Counted from the first letter of the stretch, positions 1 to 8,279 are shown. The stretch is 64,000 nt of DNA from Haemophilus parainfluenzae (GCF_014931395.1 NZ_CP063120.1:1409501-1473500); one strand, 5' to 3'. A program made the numbers and translations. The notes: a model not told the origin generated them from the letters alone.

Positions 1-126
1 GGGGCAACGTTCAGGGTTGATTAAATCTGCAATAACAATGGGATTTTCAACCGCACTTTTCAGAATTTCTGCCGCACGTTTTTCTAATGGGGTTGAACCT
101 ATCGGCAGTAAATGATTAGTAATCAT
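1..126 (-). CDS. Phage tail protein I (partial, N-terminus only)
   Basis: Reading leftward from an ATG at 126, 42 codons are visible before the window edge. They begin MITNHLLPIGSTPLEKRAAE, which matches the start of P2 gpI-family baseplate proteins (the LLP-GSTPLE pattern). It overlaps the end of the J gene by 11 bp, the tight packing expected for the J-I pair. gpI forms part of the baseplate wedge with gpJ and gpW. A Haemophilus uptake signal lies inside the gene at 50-58. Confidence 0.75.
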   Translation of the reverse strand, partial: MITNHLLPIGSTPLEKRAAEILKSAVENPIVIADLINPERCP

Positions 127-1030
127 CACTTGTCACGATCTCCAAATTAATTGCCGTGCAGTAGGCTGATTTTGAGCTAGGTAACACAATATCGGTAGTG
201 GGGGCGAGTAATTCCACTCGCTGAACGCCTTCAAGGTGCAGTGCGGCATAAATTCCCGATAAGCTAATGTCGCGCCCTAGTCTGCGTTTTTCTGCGGCGT
301 ATGCGGTGAGTTTTTTCATTGCTTCTGCTTTTATCGCCTCATATTCGGGACCGCGATATAAATGCAATTTTGCTCGGATTTCGTATGTTTGGATCACTGC
401 ACTTTGCACTGTTACACGATCCCCGATTGGTCTGATATTTTCATCGTTCAATCTTTCGCTGACGGCTTTTAATACGGTTTCACTTGCGACGCCTTGTCCT
501 GTTCGGCTTAAAATCGTGACGGTAACATGGGCGGGTTCAGGTGAGACGACGGACACGTCCGCTACATCGGCGTGAGCGGATAAGGCGTGGAACACATAAG
601 CGCTTCTTGGTCCTGCCACTGACATTCCTTCAAAGGCAAGCTGTGTTCTTAATCGTAACTCCGCATCATCTTCATAGATTGCGGGTTTCGGTGGGGTTGT
701 CGTATTATCTTCTGCTTGGATAAGTAGGCGTTTCACGTTGTAGTTTGCGGCGATCACATCTAAATCGCTTCCTGTTGCATAAGCAAGCATTGTTGCTTGT
801 GCGGCTTGATTAATGCGTGTGCGTTCAAGCAGTTGCAAATAAACGACTTCTTGCAAGAGTTTGGTAATTGGTTCGCTTTCTAGGCTCAATCTAGACTGCC
901 AAAATGGACGTTCTGATTCGTCAAAAAGATTGATAAATTCTTGCTTTCTTTCCACAAGCAATGTTTCAAAATCAAGATCTTCTAAAACTTTCGGTGCGTC
1001 CAGTTTTGATAAATCAACTAATTCGCTCAT
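116..1030 (-). CDS. Baseplate assembly protein J (P2 gpJ family)
   Basis: This 304-residue protein matches the gpJ / Mu gp47 baseplate-J family in length (P2 gpJ is about 300) and pattern. It has an N-terminal QSRLSLESEP-TKLLQ segment and a central region with QATMLAYATGSDLD, where the family has A-L-A-A-G--LD. It builds the wedge that links the tail tube end to the tail fibres. It overlaps the W gene upstream by 17 bp and the I gene downstream by 11 bp, so the three are translated from one late transcript. Confidence 0.9.
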   Translation of the reverse strand: MSELVDLSKLDAPKVLEDLDFETLLVERKQEFINLFDESERPFWQSRLSLESEPITKLLQEVVYLQLLERTRINQAAQATMLAYATGSDLDVIAANYNVKRLLIQAEDNTTTPPKPAIYEDDAELRLRTQLAFEGMSVAGPRSAYVFHALSAHADVADVSVVSPEPAHVTVTILSRTGQGVASETVLKAVSERLNDENIRPIGDRVTVQSAVIQTYEIRAKLHLYRGPEYEAIKAEAMKKLTAYAAEKRRLGRDISLSGIYAALHLEGVQRVELLAPTTDIVLPSSKSAYCTAINLEIVTSDDY

Positions 1031-1364
1031 TCTTACCGCCTAGCCATACATCATCATAATTGATGACATTGTTTTGATTTTTTGTTCTGCCCACAATGGA
1101 GCAAGTGATACCGTTTTCTGTAAGTTGTGGTTTGAATTGGCTAATCATCACACGTGGTTCCCATTTGTGTAATGCCATCACCGCACTTGCGGCAAGTTGG
1201 AGCAACAAAGCGTGGTTCATTGGTCTGTCAATGAGTTCTGGAATACGACTGCCATAATCTCGGCGTTGTAAACGTGAGCCGATTGGTGTCAATAAAATGT
1301 CTGCGATTGACTGTTTGATGTGTTCCGTTTCGCTTGTGATCTTCTCGCCTGTAAATCGATTCAT
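1014..1364 (-). CDS. Baseplate assembly protein W (gp25/lysozyme-like family)
   Basis: The product has 116 residues. The segment ILLTPIGSRLQRRDYGSRIP is the hallmark of the gpW/gp25 family (L-T--GSR-M---YGS-L). These proteins are small baseplate wedge components. The gene shares one base with the V stop codon (ATG at 1364) and overlaps J downstream, giving a V-W-J-I order identical to P2. Confidence 0.9.
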   Translation of the reverse strand: MNRFTGEKITSETEHIKQSIADILLTPIGSRLQRRDYGSRIPELIDRPMNHALLLQLAASAVMALHKWEPRVMISQFKPQLTENGITCSIVGRTKNQNNVINYDDVWLGGKNERIS

Positions 1365-1957
1365 TATGCAGTTGCCTTACTTGTTCGTGCTTTTTCACCT
1401 TGTGCAACGTGAACGTGATTTTGTAAGCTAATTCCGCCACCTTTTATGTCGCCGCTTGCTGAAACGTTGCTTTGTGTGCTAATTGCGCCTTTGCTCGTTG
1501 TTGTGCCGGTTGTAGATAAATTCCCGTCAATATTCACATTGCCTTTAATGTTGACAGTGTGGCAGTCAATATTGATTTGATTAGCGGCTTTGATATTGGC
1601 TGTTTTTATTCCTGTTACAACCAAATCGCCATTTGCTTGGTTGTAGGTGATTTTTGCGCCATCGGCAAATTCGATCACGTGTTCATCGGCTGAATGACTT
1701 GGGCTGTTTTGAGTGTAAAGCCCTGTGATGATGCACGCTGTTGTCAGTTCACCACTTGCCGCCAAGATGACGCATTGTTCACCTTGTGTTGGCGGCGACC
1801 ATGTTTTTGTTGTGCCTGATCGCAAAGTGATAAACGGTAAAAAATCCGTCAAAATTTCACCGCACTTGACCCGTGCTTTTGCTTGTGCATGATCGACTTC
1901 GGCAATTAAGCCAAAGCGGATGATGCTTTCAATTCTGCGGTTGTTATCAGCTGACAT
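1364..1957 (-). CDS. Baseplate assembly protein V (spike, gpV family)
   Basis: The product has 197 residues. An N-terminal OB-like part (about residues 1-95) contains RVKCGEILTDFLPFITLRSG and a TKTWSPPTQGEQ motif, typical of gpV. A C-terminal beta-repeat region (about 110-175) has recurring TANIKAANQINIDCHTVNI-type strands that would form the trimeric needle. It ends in a His/Ala-rich tail with NHVHV, where metal-binding apex histidines occur in this family. It is the tail-tip spike that punctures the outer membrane. It is followed 1 bp later by W. Confidence 0.88.
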   Translation of the reverse strand: MSADNNRRIESIIRFGLIAEVDHAQAKARVKCGEILTDFLPFITLRSGTTKTWSPPTQGEQCVILAASGELTTACIITGLYTQNSPSHSADEHVIEFADGAKITYNQANGDLVVTGIKTANIKAANQINIDCHTVNIKGNVNIDGNLSTTGTTTSKGAISTQSNVSASGDIKGGGISLQNHVHVAQGEKARTSKATA

Positions 1958-2046
1958 GGGCGGATTTCTACTTGTAATAATTGCCCCTATTTTTGGTGAG
2001 TTTGTTTAATTTTGCGAGTGTGGGGGAGTGTGAAAAAGGCGGTAAC

Positions 2047-2071
2047 AAAAAAGGGCTTTCGCCCTTTTATT
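2047..2071 (-). terminator. Bidirectional terminator after tape measure gene
   Basis: A short perfect stem (AAGGGC / GCCCTT with a TTTC loop) is flanked by T-runs on both strands. It sits 3 bp beyond the tape measure stop codon and 90 bp before gene V, so it could separate the tape measure transcript from the baseplate genes. Confidence 0.6.
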
Positions 2072-2073
2072 TT

Positions 2074-4815
2074 TTATGCCCGATCTGTCATTCGACTTCT
2101 TGCCCTTGCTTGTTGTTGTCGGTTGATTCGTTCAAGCTCGGCGGCAACAAGTTGGGCGATTTGTCGTTCATTTTGCCCTGCTTGTGCATTAATGGTGATA
2201 TTGACCGCCATTGGTTGCATGGTTTGGCTGATGCTTGGACGTGCGGAAATTGGCGGTCTGCTATCAACCTGAATTGGTGCGGCAGTGGCAAGTCCGATAC
2301 CTAAACCGCCCGCAATTAAAGCTTGCTTGCCGTAATTTAAGGCGTTCAGCGTGGCGATGCCTAGACGGTTTGTGGCTTCTTTGGTCATGACATATTCGCC
2401 ACCGTGAACAATGCCCATCGGTTGATATTTGCCGCCATTCCCGGTGTAACCGCCTGAAGAGAATTTTCCCATTGTTCCAATTGCAGTATAGGCGACATTG
2501 TCTGCCACGCCGTTGATATTGCCTCGTCCTGCATTTGTTTTAATTTGGTTTATGGTGCTTTCTGCTTCGGTGGAAAAGCCTAGTTTTTCTTTTATCCAAT
2601 TTACGGTATTCATTATGCCTGTTTTGATTGTGTCAAACGTATTAAAAATACCATCGCCAAGGGCTGACATGATTTTAGAACCGAACGCAGAAAAACTATT
2701 TGGCAAATCTACGCCGAACCAACCCAACACTTGTGCAAATACTTTATAAAACAACCCAAGCGGATCCCAACTTGAAATCGTGGCGGAAATTTTATCAATC
2801 CCTGATGCAAAAAATCCTTTAATGTTTTCCCACCCAGTGTTGAATAATTCGCACAACCAATTCCAACCTGTGGCAAATGCTTCTTTTACAACATCCCAGT
2901 TTTTAACAAGTAATACGATTGCAGCAATGACGGCGGCGATGCCCGCAACAATCCATGTGAGCGGATTTGTCAATAATGCGGCACTGAAAGCGAGTATGTT
3001 TGGAATAATACCGATAATCGTCTTACCCAGTGATCCTAAAAATAAAGCGGTTCTACCAATAGGGAAGAGTAGGAAGCTAAATGCAGAAGCAAGCGCACCC
3101 GTTATACCCACAACGGCAGTTAAAAACACGGCGATTTTCATTAATGTTCCTGTTAGCTCTGGATTGGCTTTAACCCAGTTCTTCACTTTTTCTGTAATTT
3201 CCCCTAACTCTGCGGATAATTGTTTTAATTGTGGGGCAATGGTTGCGCCTATTTCTGCGAGTAAGTTTGTGAAAGTCCCTGTTGTGGCTTCCCAAATATT
3301 GGTTAGCGTGCCTAATTGTTCATCTACTCGCTTACGTAAATCGGCTTGTTTTTCCATTTTGGCGGCAAATTCTTCATACCCCGCTTTGCCTTTTTCAATA
3401 AGCGTAGATACCACCTGATTGACTTCTGCATCATTACCAAATACGCCTTCAATCACTTTTATGCGTTCTGCAGTATCTAATTTTTTAAGCTTAGTTAATT
3501 CACTAAATAACTTATCAAAGCCACCGAATTCACCTTTGCCATTGGTAAAATCAAGATTGATATTTGATCGTAGAAGTCCTTTTTTTCTAAGCTTATTTAA
3601 TGTGGCCTGAATGTCGCCATATTTCATCCCTTTTTGTAACACTTTACGCATGGCGTTACCTGATGCAGAACCGTCCATTCCTGCTTGGTCGAACATTGCA
3701 ACAAATGGTGCGAGTGCTTTTGCCCCGTCCAAGCCTTTCATTTTAATGGTATCCATGGCTGAACCAAGATTTTTAAAAGCGCCTAGCATATTGGTTGGGT
3801 CAACGCCCGCATAAAATCCCTTTTGGATAACATCCATTAATCCCATCATGTCTTTTTCAGTGGTGCGGGTGGCGTCTTGCATCTTGGCGGCAAATTCTGC
3901 GGCTTGTTTTGGTTGCATTTCAAGCTGTACCGATAGATACGCTGCCGCTTCACCTGTACCGCCTAAAATCGTTTCAGCACTCATGCCTTGTCTAACGAGC
4001 ATTGTCATTAAATCTTGGAAATCGGCTGTTGTACCCGGCAATTTATCCCCAAGATTTGTGGCAAGTTTGTTGATTTTTTCAAAATTAGACGAGACTTTCC
4101 CATCTTTATCCATCATTGCCACTCTGAGATTGGTTGCGGCAACTTCGGCTTGTGCAAATGCGGTCACAGGTTTGATGACCTGTTCTTTCATCATGGCGTG
4201 TGTTGCCAATGCTCTTCCGCCGATGTTGGCATATTGTTCTGCTTTGGTGCGCAATCCATCTACACGCTGTGCATAGCTATTTTTCTGCCGTGCTTTCTCA
4301 TTCAGTCTTGATAGTTTGTTTCTTTGTTGGTCGATCTCTTTATTTGCGCCTTTTATTTGATTTTGCAAATCTCTTTGGCGTTGCCCTAGATTGGCGGCAC
4401 TTATCCCATTGCGACTAAATTCTGCACGAGTGTTTTTTAATTTTGAGATCATTTTTGCCTGTTCAGTTTGTAACTTAGTGACATTCTTTTTGGCTTCATT
4501 AAGTTTGTTACTAAATCCCGCTGTTGGTTTAGGCATCGTTTTTAAAGCAGATTCCATTCTGCGCACTTCGGCATAAGCTTTAGATAAAGCTTGCGTGTTT
4601 TCGTTAAGCTTTGCTTTTAATGGATTTAATGTCTCTCTATATTTTTTTATTTGAAGTTCATTTTGATTATATTCTTTAGATAGAGATCTTAATTTTGTTT
4701 TATTTTCATTTAGAACGTTTGAAAGTTGTTTCGTTGCTTTTTGTGCAGATTTGAATGGCCCAGTTAATTTATCCATTGCGGATAATAACACTTGAATTTT
4801 TAAATCTTTGCTCAT
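2074..4815 (-). CDS. Tail tape measure protein (P2 gpT-like / TP901 family)
   Basis: The 913-residue length is typical of a tape measure protein. Residues 1-190 are strongly coiled-coil (QKATKQLSNVLNENK, then heptads with KLNEAKKNVTKLQTEQAK). A TP901-type core follows, with the phrase TADFQDLMTMLVRQGMSAE and repeated MLGAFKNLGSAMDTIKMKG. A cluster of hydrophobic helices lies at about residues 560-650. The C-terminus holds GGYTGNGGKYQPMGIVHGGE, a widely shared tape measure motif. It sets tail length and enters the cell envelope during injection. Its place between S and V differs from P2, where T lies after the sheath and tube genes. Confidence 0.9.
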   Translation of the reverse strand: MSKDLKIQVLLSAMDKLTGPFKSAQKATKQLSNVLNENKTKLRSLSKEYNQNELQIKKYRETLNPLKAKLNENTQALSKAYAEVRRMESALKTMPKPTAGFSNKLNEAKKNVTKLQTEQAKMISKLKNTRAEFSRNGISAANLGQRQRDLQNQIKGANKEIDQQRNKLSRLNEKARQKNSYAQRVDGLRTKAEQYANIGGRALATHAMMKEQVIKPVTAFAQAEVAATNLRVAMMDKDGKVSSNFEKINKLATNLGDKLPGTTADFQDLMTMLVRQGMSAETILGGTGEAAAYLSVQLEMQPKQAAEFAAKMQDATRTTEKDMMGLMDVIQKGFYAGVDPTNMLGAFKNLGSAMDTIKMKGLDGAKALAPFVAMFDQAGMDGSASGNAMRKVLQKGMKYGDIQATLNKLRKKGLLRSNINLDFTNGKGEFGGFDKLFSELTKLKKLDTAERIKVIEGVFGNDAEVNQVVSTLIEKGKAGYEEFAAKMEKQADLRKRVDEQLGTLTNIWEATTGTFTNLLAEIGATIAPQLKQLSAELGEITEKVKNWVKANPELTGTLMKIAVFLTAVVGITGALASAFSFLLFPIGRTALFLGSLGKTIIGIIPNILAFSAALLTNPLTWIVAGIAAVIAAIVLLVKNWDVVKEAFATGWNWLCELFNTGWENIKGFFASGIDKISATISSWDPLGLFYKVFAQVLGWFGVDLPNSFSAFGSKIMSALGDGIFNTFDTIKTGIMNTVNWIKEKLGFSTEAESTINQIKTNAGRGNINGVADNVAYTAIGTMGKFSSGGYTGNGGKYQPMGIVHGGEYVMTKEATNRLGIATLNALNYGKQALIAGGLGIGLATAAPIQVDSRPPISARPSISQTMQPMAVNITINAQAGQNERQIAQLVAAELERINRQQQARARSRMTDRA

Positions 4816-4851
4816 ATTATTTACCTATAAAGTAATACAAATAAGGGGTGA

Positions 4852-5064
4852 ATGATGGAACGTGCAATAGATTGGGTTTTATTCATTGGTATTTTTATTG
4901 TTTTCCCAACGTTGGCTTATCAAATTCATGCGGAATTGCCTGATATTAGTTTGTATACTATTGCTTTATTCTCGTTTATTGGGTCAGGATTGATTTGTGC
5001 AATTTTCGTCACTCCGCTTGTCGCGATTATTGGCGGCATCGTTGGGATGTTTACCCGCCATTAG
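4852..5064 (+). CDS. Small two-span membrane protein, antisense to the tail operon (moron-like)
   Basis: The product has 70 residues (or 69 from the second ATG at 4855), read opposite to its neighbours, with a good ribosome site (AAGGGGTG) just upstream. Two hydrophobic segments (about residues 8-25 and 35-62, the latter rich in Gly and Ile) predict an inner-membrane hairpin. It starts 37 bp from the start of the tape measure gene, and its stop overlaps the end of gene S by 4 bp. Independent opposite orientation and a membrane product are typical of phage cargo genes that alter the host or block superinfection. I do not recognise the family, and chance cannot be excluded. Confidence 0.5.
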   Translation: MMERAIDWVLFIGIFIVFPTLAYQIHAELPDISLYTIALFSFIGSGLICAIFVTPLVAIIGGIVGMFTRH

Positions 5065-5531
5065 AGACTACCTTCTGCAATCGCTTTAATCACAAATCTT
5101 TCAATCATTTCAATATCTTCTTCGCTAAAGCCCAGTAATTCCCGCTGGGCATATTTCACTTTGAAATCCTTATATTTAGATGGACTGCTATATAATCCAT
5201 ATTGGTGAACATTTGCAATTGCTGCATCCCCGCCATAAAAACCAAGTGAAATACCTTCTTGTTCATATCTAAGTTTTAAATGGGATGGTGAGACTATTTT
5301 GTTGAACATCAGCTGATTTTTTATTCTGCCTTTCTTTCTGCTGAATTGTTTTCTTTTTTTGCGTGGTTCAAATGGTGAGCCATCTGGGTTTTGTTGTGCT
5401 TTAATTCTTCTACGCTGATTTCTCGCTAATTCCCGCCCGATTTGTTGATAGAGTAAACGTCGCCGTGGTTTACTGATATTTTTTAATAAATCGGTAAATG
5501 CGAGTTTTACTTGCTCAATCCCATCACTCAT
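5061..5531 (-). CDS. Tail completion protein S (phage virion morphogenesis family)
   Basis: The product has 156 residues. The conserved core is KPRRRLLYQQIGRELARNQ followed by RIKAQQNPDGSPFEPRKKR, the R---Q--P-G--W--R signature of gpS/virion morphogenesis proteins. It is very basic. It acts at the head-tail connector end of the tail. It follows R by 2 bp, so R and S are translationally close, as in P2. Confidence 0.88.
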   Translation of the reverse strand: MSDGIEQVKLAFTDLLKNISKPRRRLLYQQIGRELARNQRRRIKAQQNPDGSPFEPRKKRKQFSRKKGRIKNQLMFNKIVSPSHLKLRYEQEGISLGFYGGDAAIANVHQYGLYSSPSKYKDFKVKYAQRELLGFSEEDIEMIERFVIKAIAEGSL

Positions 5532-5533
5532 TT

Positions 5534-6016
5534 TTATTTTTCTCTTTTAAAAATTAAATTTTCATCCGTAATTTCGCCTAGATACACTTTCACTTTTCCT
5601 AACTGTTCCCATTCCGGTGCGGTTGGTTCGGTGGCATAAGTCATCTGCACGTTTTCGCCCACTTGTTTTGCCACAACTCGTTCGGTAAGTTGGATTTCAA
5701 ACGACACGTCCGCCGTGTTGTTATTGTTGTAATCCATTTGGAATTTAAAGGCATTTTCACGGCGTTGCGGATTTTCGAATAGTTCGGGTTGGTTTTTCCG
5801 TAAGTACGCATTAATCGGCACGATTAGGCTTGCAATATCAAAGGCAAAATCAGTGATGATGATGTTGAGCGTGTAACGATACTCAAAGCTCAGTGATGTG
5901 CTGCCTGTTGCAACAACTTGACCGCCGTCAACATAAAGCTGTAAGCGGTCAGGGTTTTTCACAAAGTCTTGGTGACTTTGCTCAAGGATTTTGCGCAGTT
6001 GGTTTGGTTTTTTCAT
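5534..6016 (-). CDS. Tail completion protein R (P2 gpR family)
   Basis: The product has 160 residues and begins MKKPNQLRKILEQSHQ, a gpR-like start (K---LR--L------). The body contains YVDGGQVVATGSTSLSFEYRY and an acidic TFDFA-type segment shared by this family. gpR acts with gpS at the end of tail assembly. Its start overlaps the stop of the zinc-finger gene by 4 bp (ATGA). Confidence 0.85.
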   Translation of the reverse strand: MKKPNQLRKILEQSHQDFVKNPDRLQLYVDGGQVVATGSTSLSFEYRYTLNIIITDFAFDIASLIVPINAYLRKNQPELFENPQRRENAFKFQMDYNNNNTADVSFEIQLTERVVAKQVGENVQMTYATEPTAPEWEQLGKVKVYLGEITDENLIFKREK

Positions 6017-6228
6017 TTTCTGAAATTCCGTTGTTGCATTTCATATTTTTGCTGACAATCCACGCAACGCGTTACGCCTTGGATTAATTGGCGGCGCTTT
6101 TCTGGGATGGGCGCATCGCAATCTTCACAATAAAGGCGACTTACTGCTTTAAAAGTGCGGTGTTTTTTAAGGGCGATTTCACGTTGCATTTCTTCGAGCT
6201 GTTGCGCACGGTCAAATTGATCTGTCAT
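6013..6228 (-). CDS. DksA/TraR-type C4 zinc-finger protein
   Basis: The product has 71 residues. A C-terminal zinc finger of pattern C-x2-C-x17-C-x2-C is visible (CEDCDAPIPEKRR... TRCVDCQ), as in phage TraR/DksA homologues of P2-like phages. Short TraR proteins bind the RNA polymerase secondary channel and mimic DksA plus ppGpp. It overlaps both neighbours by 4 bp in the lysis-tail operon, so it is made late. The effect on host transcription is inferred from the family. Confidence 0.87.
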   Translation of the reverse strand: MTDQFDRAQQLEEMQREIALKKHRTFKAVSRLYCEDCDAPIPEKRRQLIQGVTRCVDCQQKYEMQQRNFRK

Positions 6229-6488
6229 TGTTTTTCCTGTTTATTAAATTCATCAATGCATTTCTTTAATGCTTGATTTTCAACAATGCATACACTTAGC
6301 TTTTGTTGGCTTTGTAGATAGGCGTTAGCCAAATCGCCGTTTGTTTTAATTGTGGCGGCAAATGGCGTGCATTCTGCAACTTGCGGGCATAGAATTGGCT
6401 GTTTAATGATTTTCGGTGTTGTTGAACACGCCGCTAACGTCATCAGGGATAAAAGTGTCAGCCCAATCTTGGTGTTTTTTAAGTGCAT
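6225..6488 (-). CDS. Outer-membrane spanin lipoprotein (Rz1-like)
   Basis: The product has 87 residues. A signal sequence ends in a lipobox LAAC (Cys near residue 21), followed by a Cys-containing periplasmic part with IKQPILCPQVAEC. It starts within the end of the preceding gene in another frame (6403-6488), the overlapped Rz/Rz1 arrangement. As an o-spanin it would pair with the i-spanin to fuse inner and outer membranes in the last step of lysis. Confidence 0.8.
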   Translation of the reverse strand: MHLKNTKIGLTLLSLMTLAACSTTPKIIKQPILCPQVAECTPFAATIKTNGDLANAYLQSQQKLSVCIVENQALKKCIDEFNKQEKQ

Positions 6489-6753
6489 TTTTTAAATCCT
6501 GTGTTTGCTTGGTTTGAGAGATTTTTAATTGATTAACGGCTTCCGTGAGTGCTTTTTGTTGCTCATTGAATTTATCCACGCTTTCATTTAAGGCAACGTA
6601 AGACGCTTCCCATTGTTGTTTTAATTGTTCCTCTTTGGCGGCTTCGGCTCGCCAGTGGTTGGCTTGCCACCCTTGAAATAGGATAATTGCCACAAGCATG
6701 AGCGGGCCAACCAATAAAATGTATTTTTCTTTTTTTGTTAAGAACCCAAACAT
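6403..6753 (-). CDS. Inner-membrane spanin (Rz-like)
   Basis: The product has 116 residues. There is an N-terminal membrane anchor (about residues 11-28, LLVGPLMLVAIILFQGW) and then a long periplasmic helix rich in Q, K, E and A (coiled coil, about 30-100). This is the layout of i-spanins. It overlaps the endolysin gene by 16 bp upstream and contains the start of the Rz1-like lipoprotein in a different frame, so the two spanin halves share about 86 bp of DNA. Confidence 0.8.
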   Translation of the reverse strand: MFGFLTKKEKYILLVGPLMLVAIILFQGWQANHWRAEAAKEEQLKQQWEASYVALNESVDKFNEQQKALTEAVNQLKISQTKQTQDLKNALKKHQDWADTFIPDDVSGVFNNTENH

Positions 6754-7256
6754 AATGCTTTCTCCTTTTGTCGTCTTTCAATTAAGCCTTTCAGTGGAAC
6801 GCCGTTTGCATAAATCCATCGTTCAAATTGACCGCACATGGCTTTGCTATATCCTTTCCGTGCCATTTTAAAAAGCGTGCTGTTTTTTAAGTTCCCGCAT
6901 CCTGCATTAAAGGTAATTGACACTAAGGCATCAAATGCACCTTGCGGCATTGCTTGACCGTTTGCATACGTATTCACACATTTTTCGGCTTGTTTAATTC
7001 CCTTTGTAAAGGCATTTGCAATTTCTTCATCTGTATAGACTTTATGTGGAATGACTTTTTCGACTGCATCAGTGGTTCCTAGCCCGAATGTTAATACATC
7101 TGCAGGGCAGTTATATGGCACTCTTTGACATCCTTCTGCATTGCCAGTCAATAGCAAGCCTTTTTCTGATGTTCTAATTTCATGCCCGTGTAAAGATAGT
7201 GCCAATCCTACAATCGCCACAACACTGCATGCATATTTCGCTGTTCGTTTAATCAT
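6738..7256 (-). CDS. SAR endolysin (glycoside hydrolase 24 lysozyme)
   Basis: The product has 172 residues. A weakly hydrophobic N-terminal segment (about residues 9-24) rich in Ala, Ser and Gly, with no cleavage site, fits a signal-anchor-release sequence. The catalytic region follows: Glu in NAEGCQ, Asp in CPADVLTFG and Thr in GLGTT, the E-8-D-5-T triad of T4/P1/P21 lysozymes. The fold motif FDALVSITFNAGCGN is also typical. Several cysteines may control activation by disulfide exchange, as in P1 Lyz. It cleaves peptidoglycan once released by the holin. Confidence 0.9.
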   Translation of the reverse strand: MIKRTAKYACSVVAIVGLALSLHGHEIRTSEKGLLLTGNAEGCQRVPYNCPADVLTFGLGTTDAVEKVIPHKVYTDEEIANAFTKGIKQAEKCVNTYANGQAMPQGAFDALVSITFNAGCGNLKNSTLFKMARKGYSKAMCGQFERWIYANGVPLKGLIERRQKEKALCLGS

Positions 7257-7470
7257 GGTGATGGCTCCGTTGGTTTAATTCTTTTTCTTTTAATTCAAAA
7301 TCTTTTTTCTTGTAATACCAATTTACAAGAAATGTTGCGACGCCGATCACAATACCTGTTACAGATGCAACGTCTGCCCAATTTACATTTGAAAACATAT
7401 CCGCAATGCGTCCTATGAAGAAGGCAAATAATCCTGATGTGTAAGACGCTTTTGATGGTGTGTCGTGCAT
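7249..7470 (-). CDS. Phage holin (small, pinholin-like)
   Basis: Start chosen at the ATG at 7470, preceded by GGAG at 5 bp, rather than nine codons earlier. The product has 73 residues, with two hydrophobic segments (about 10-22 and 34-52, the second being VTGIVIGVATFLVNWYY) and a charged tail KKKDFELKEKELNQR plus a His run. This size and charge pattern fit HP1/S21-type holins. Pairing with a SAR endolysin downstream (8-bp overlap) suggests a pinholin that only needs to depolarise the membrane. Confidence 0.75.
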   Translation of the reverse strand: MHDTPSKASYTSGLFAFFIGRIADMFSNVNWADVASVTGIVIGVATFLVNWYYKKKDFELKEKELNQRSHHHD

Positions 7471-7471
7471 A

Positions 7472-7684
7472 TCAGCTCCAAAGTTGTATAGTGTCACTTG
7501 CCACGCTGATCTTTTCTGTGTCAGTTTCTGGCAATATTACTGGTGTCCCGATTGGAATGACTGGTTTATCCATTAAATGTGGATTTAATTCACACGCAAT
7601 TTCTAAAAGTCCTTCACTGCGGCCAAAATAGCGATAAAGAATGGCGTCCAAGTTGTCATTTTGTTGTGCGTAAACTTCCATCAA
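7472..7684 (-). CDS. Tail protein X (LysM domain, P2 gpX family)
   Basis: The product has 70 residues, essentially one LysM-like module (VYAQQNDNLDAILYRYFGRS... LNPHLMDKPVIPIGTPVILPE), the standard gpX form. It is a small tail component acting in tail assembly or at the distal end. It begins 4 bp inside the L gene stop and ends just before the holin start, matching the L-X-holin order of P2. Confidence 0.88.
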   Translation of the reverse strand: MMEVYAQQNDNLDAILYRYFGRSEGLLEIACELNPHLMDKPVIPIGTPVILPETDTEKISVASDTIQLWS

Positions 7685-8187
7685 ATTAACTCCGCATCGA
7701 CCCGTCTTTTGCCGATAATGTCGCTAATGGCAAAGCGTGCATCTCGTCTTAATTCGTTGATGCTGTCTTTGAGTAAATCCATTTTCTTTTCGCCATCATT
7801 GGTGCTGTCATAGCTTGCGTAACGCTCGTAAAGGTTAGCCAGTGCCAAACAGTTCACCGCGCGTTTATAGCGATAAATCAACACGCTTTCGCCGTTGACT
7901 GATGGTGCGGGAATTTGTTCAAGGAAGTGATGTTCGCTTTGTGCTTTGAATGTAGATAATTCATCATTTACACTGGCGATGGCTTCAATCAATGCATCTT
8001 GCAAGCGTTGTTCGGTGACTGTGCCGTCTGCACGATATTGATTGCGAAAATCAGAAAGAGAAATATCAGGAAAAAAATCATCGTTTCGAATAATATCTTC
8101 GCCTGTTCCGTAATCTTCCAGTTGTTTTTGCACTGCGCCCATTTCATAATCGGGGGCGAGTTTGATTGAGATTGCACCGTCTGACAT
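7681..8187 (-). CDS. Head completion/stabilization protein L (gpL family)
   Basis: The product has 168 residues. The segments FFPDISLSDFRNQYRADGTVTEQ and YKRAVNCLALANLYERYASYDST are characteristic of gpL, which plugs the connector of filled heads. It is the last head gene before the tail-lysis genes. It is separated from M by a 122-bp gap holding a strong stem-loop (8206-8279). Confidence 0.88.
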   Translation of the reverse strand: MSDGAISIKLAPDYEMGAVQKQLEDYGTGEDIIRNDDFFPDISLSDFRNQYRADGTVTEQRLQDALIEAIASVNDELSTFKAQSEHHFLEQIPAPSVNGESVLIYRYKRAVNCLALANLYERYASYDSTNDGEKKMDLLKDSINELRRDARFAISDIIGKRRVDAELI

Positions 8188-8205
8188 AAAATCTACCTAT
8201 AAAAA

Positions 8206-8279
8206 AGCGGGGTGAGGATAAAGAGCAACAATCAGGAAAAGAGGTAAAGAAACCTGACCGCGCTTTTATCCGCCCCGCG
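8206..8279 (-). other. Long stem-loop between genes M and L
   Basis: The arms GCGGGG plus GGATAAA (8207-8222) and TTTATCC plus GCCCCGC (8265-8278) pair with a 2-3 bp internal bulge around a loop of about 40 bases, which itself contains a small hairpin (GGTAAAGAAACC). There is no T-run on the leftward strand, so it is not a classical terminator. Attenuation or mRNA processing between head genes is possible. Confidence 0.5.

Noticed and set aside
2498..4576. Several plus-strand ORFs of 60-212 codons under the tape measure gene
   Set aside because: Shadow frames of a continuous, well-recognised 913-codon gene; no ribosome sites and unnatural composition.
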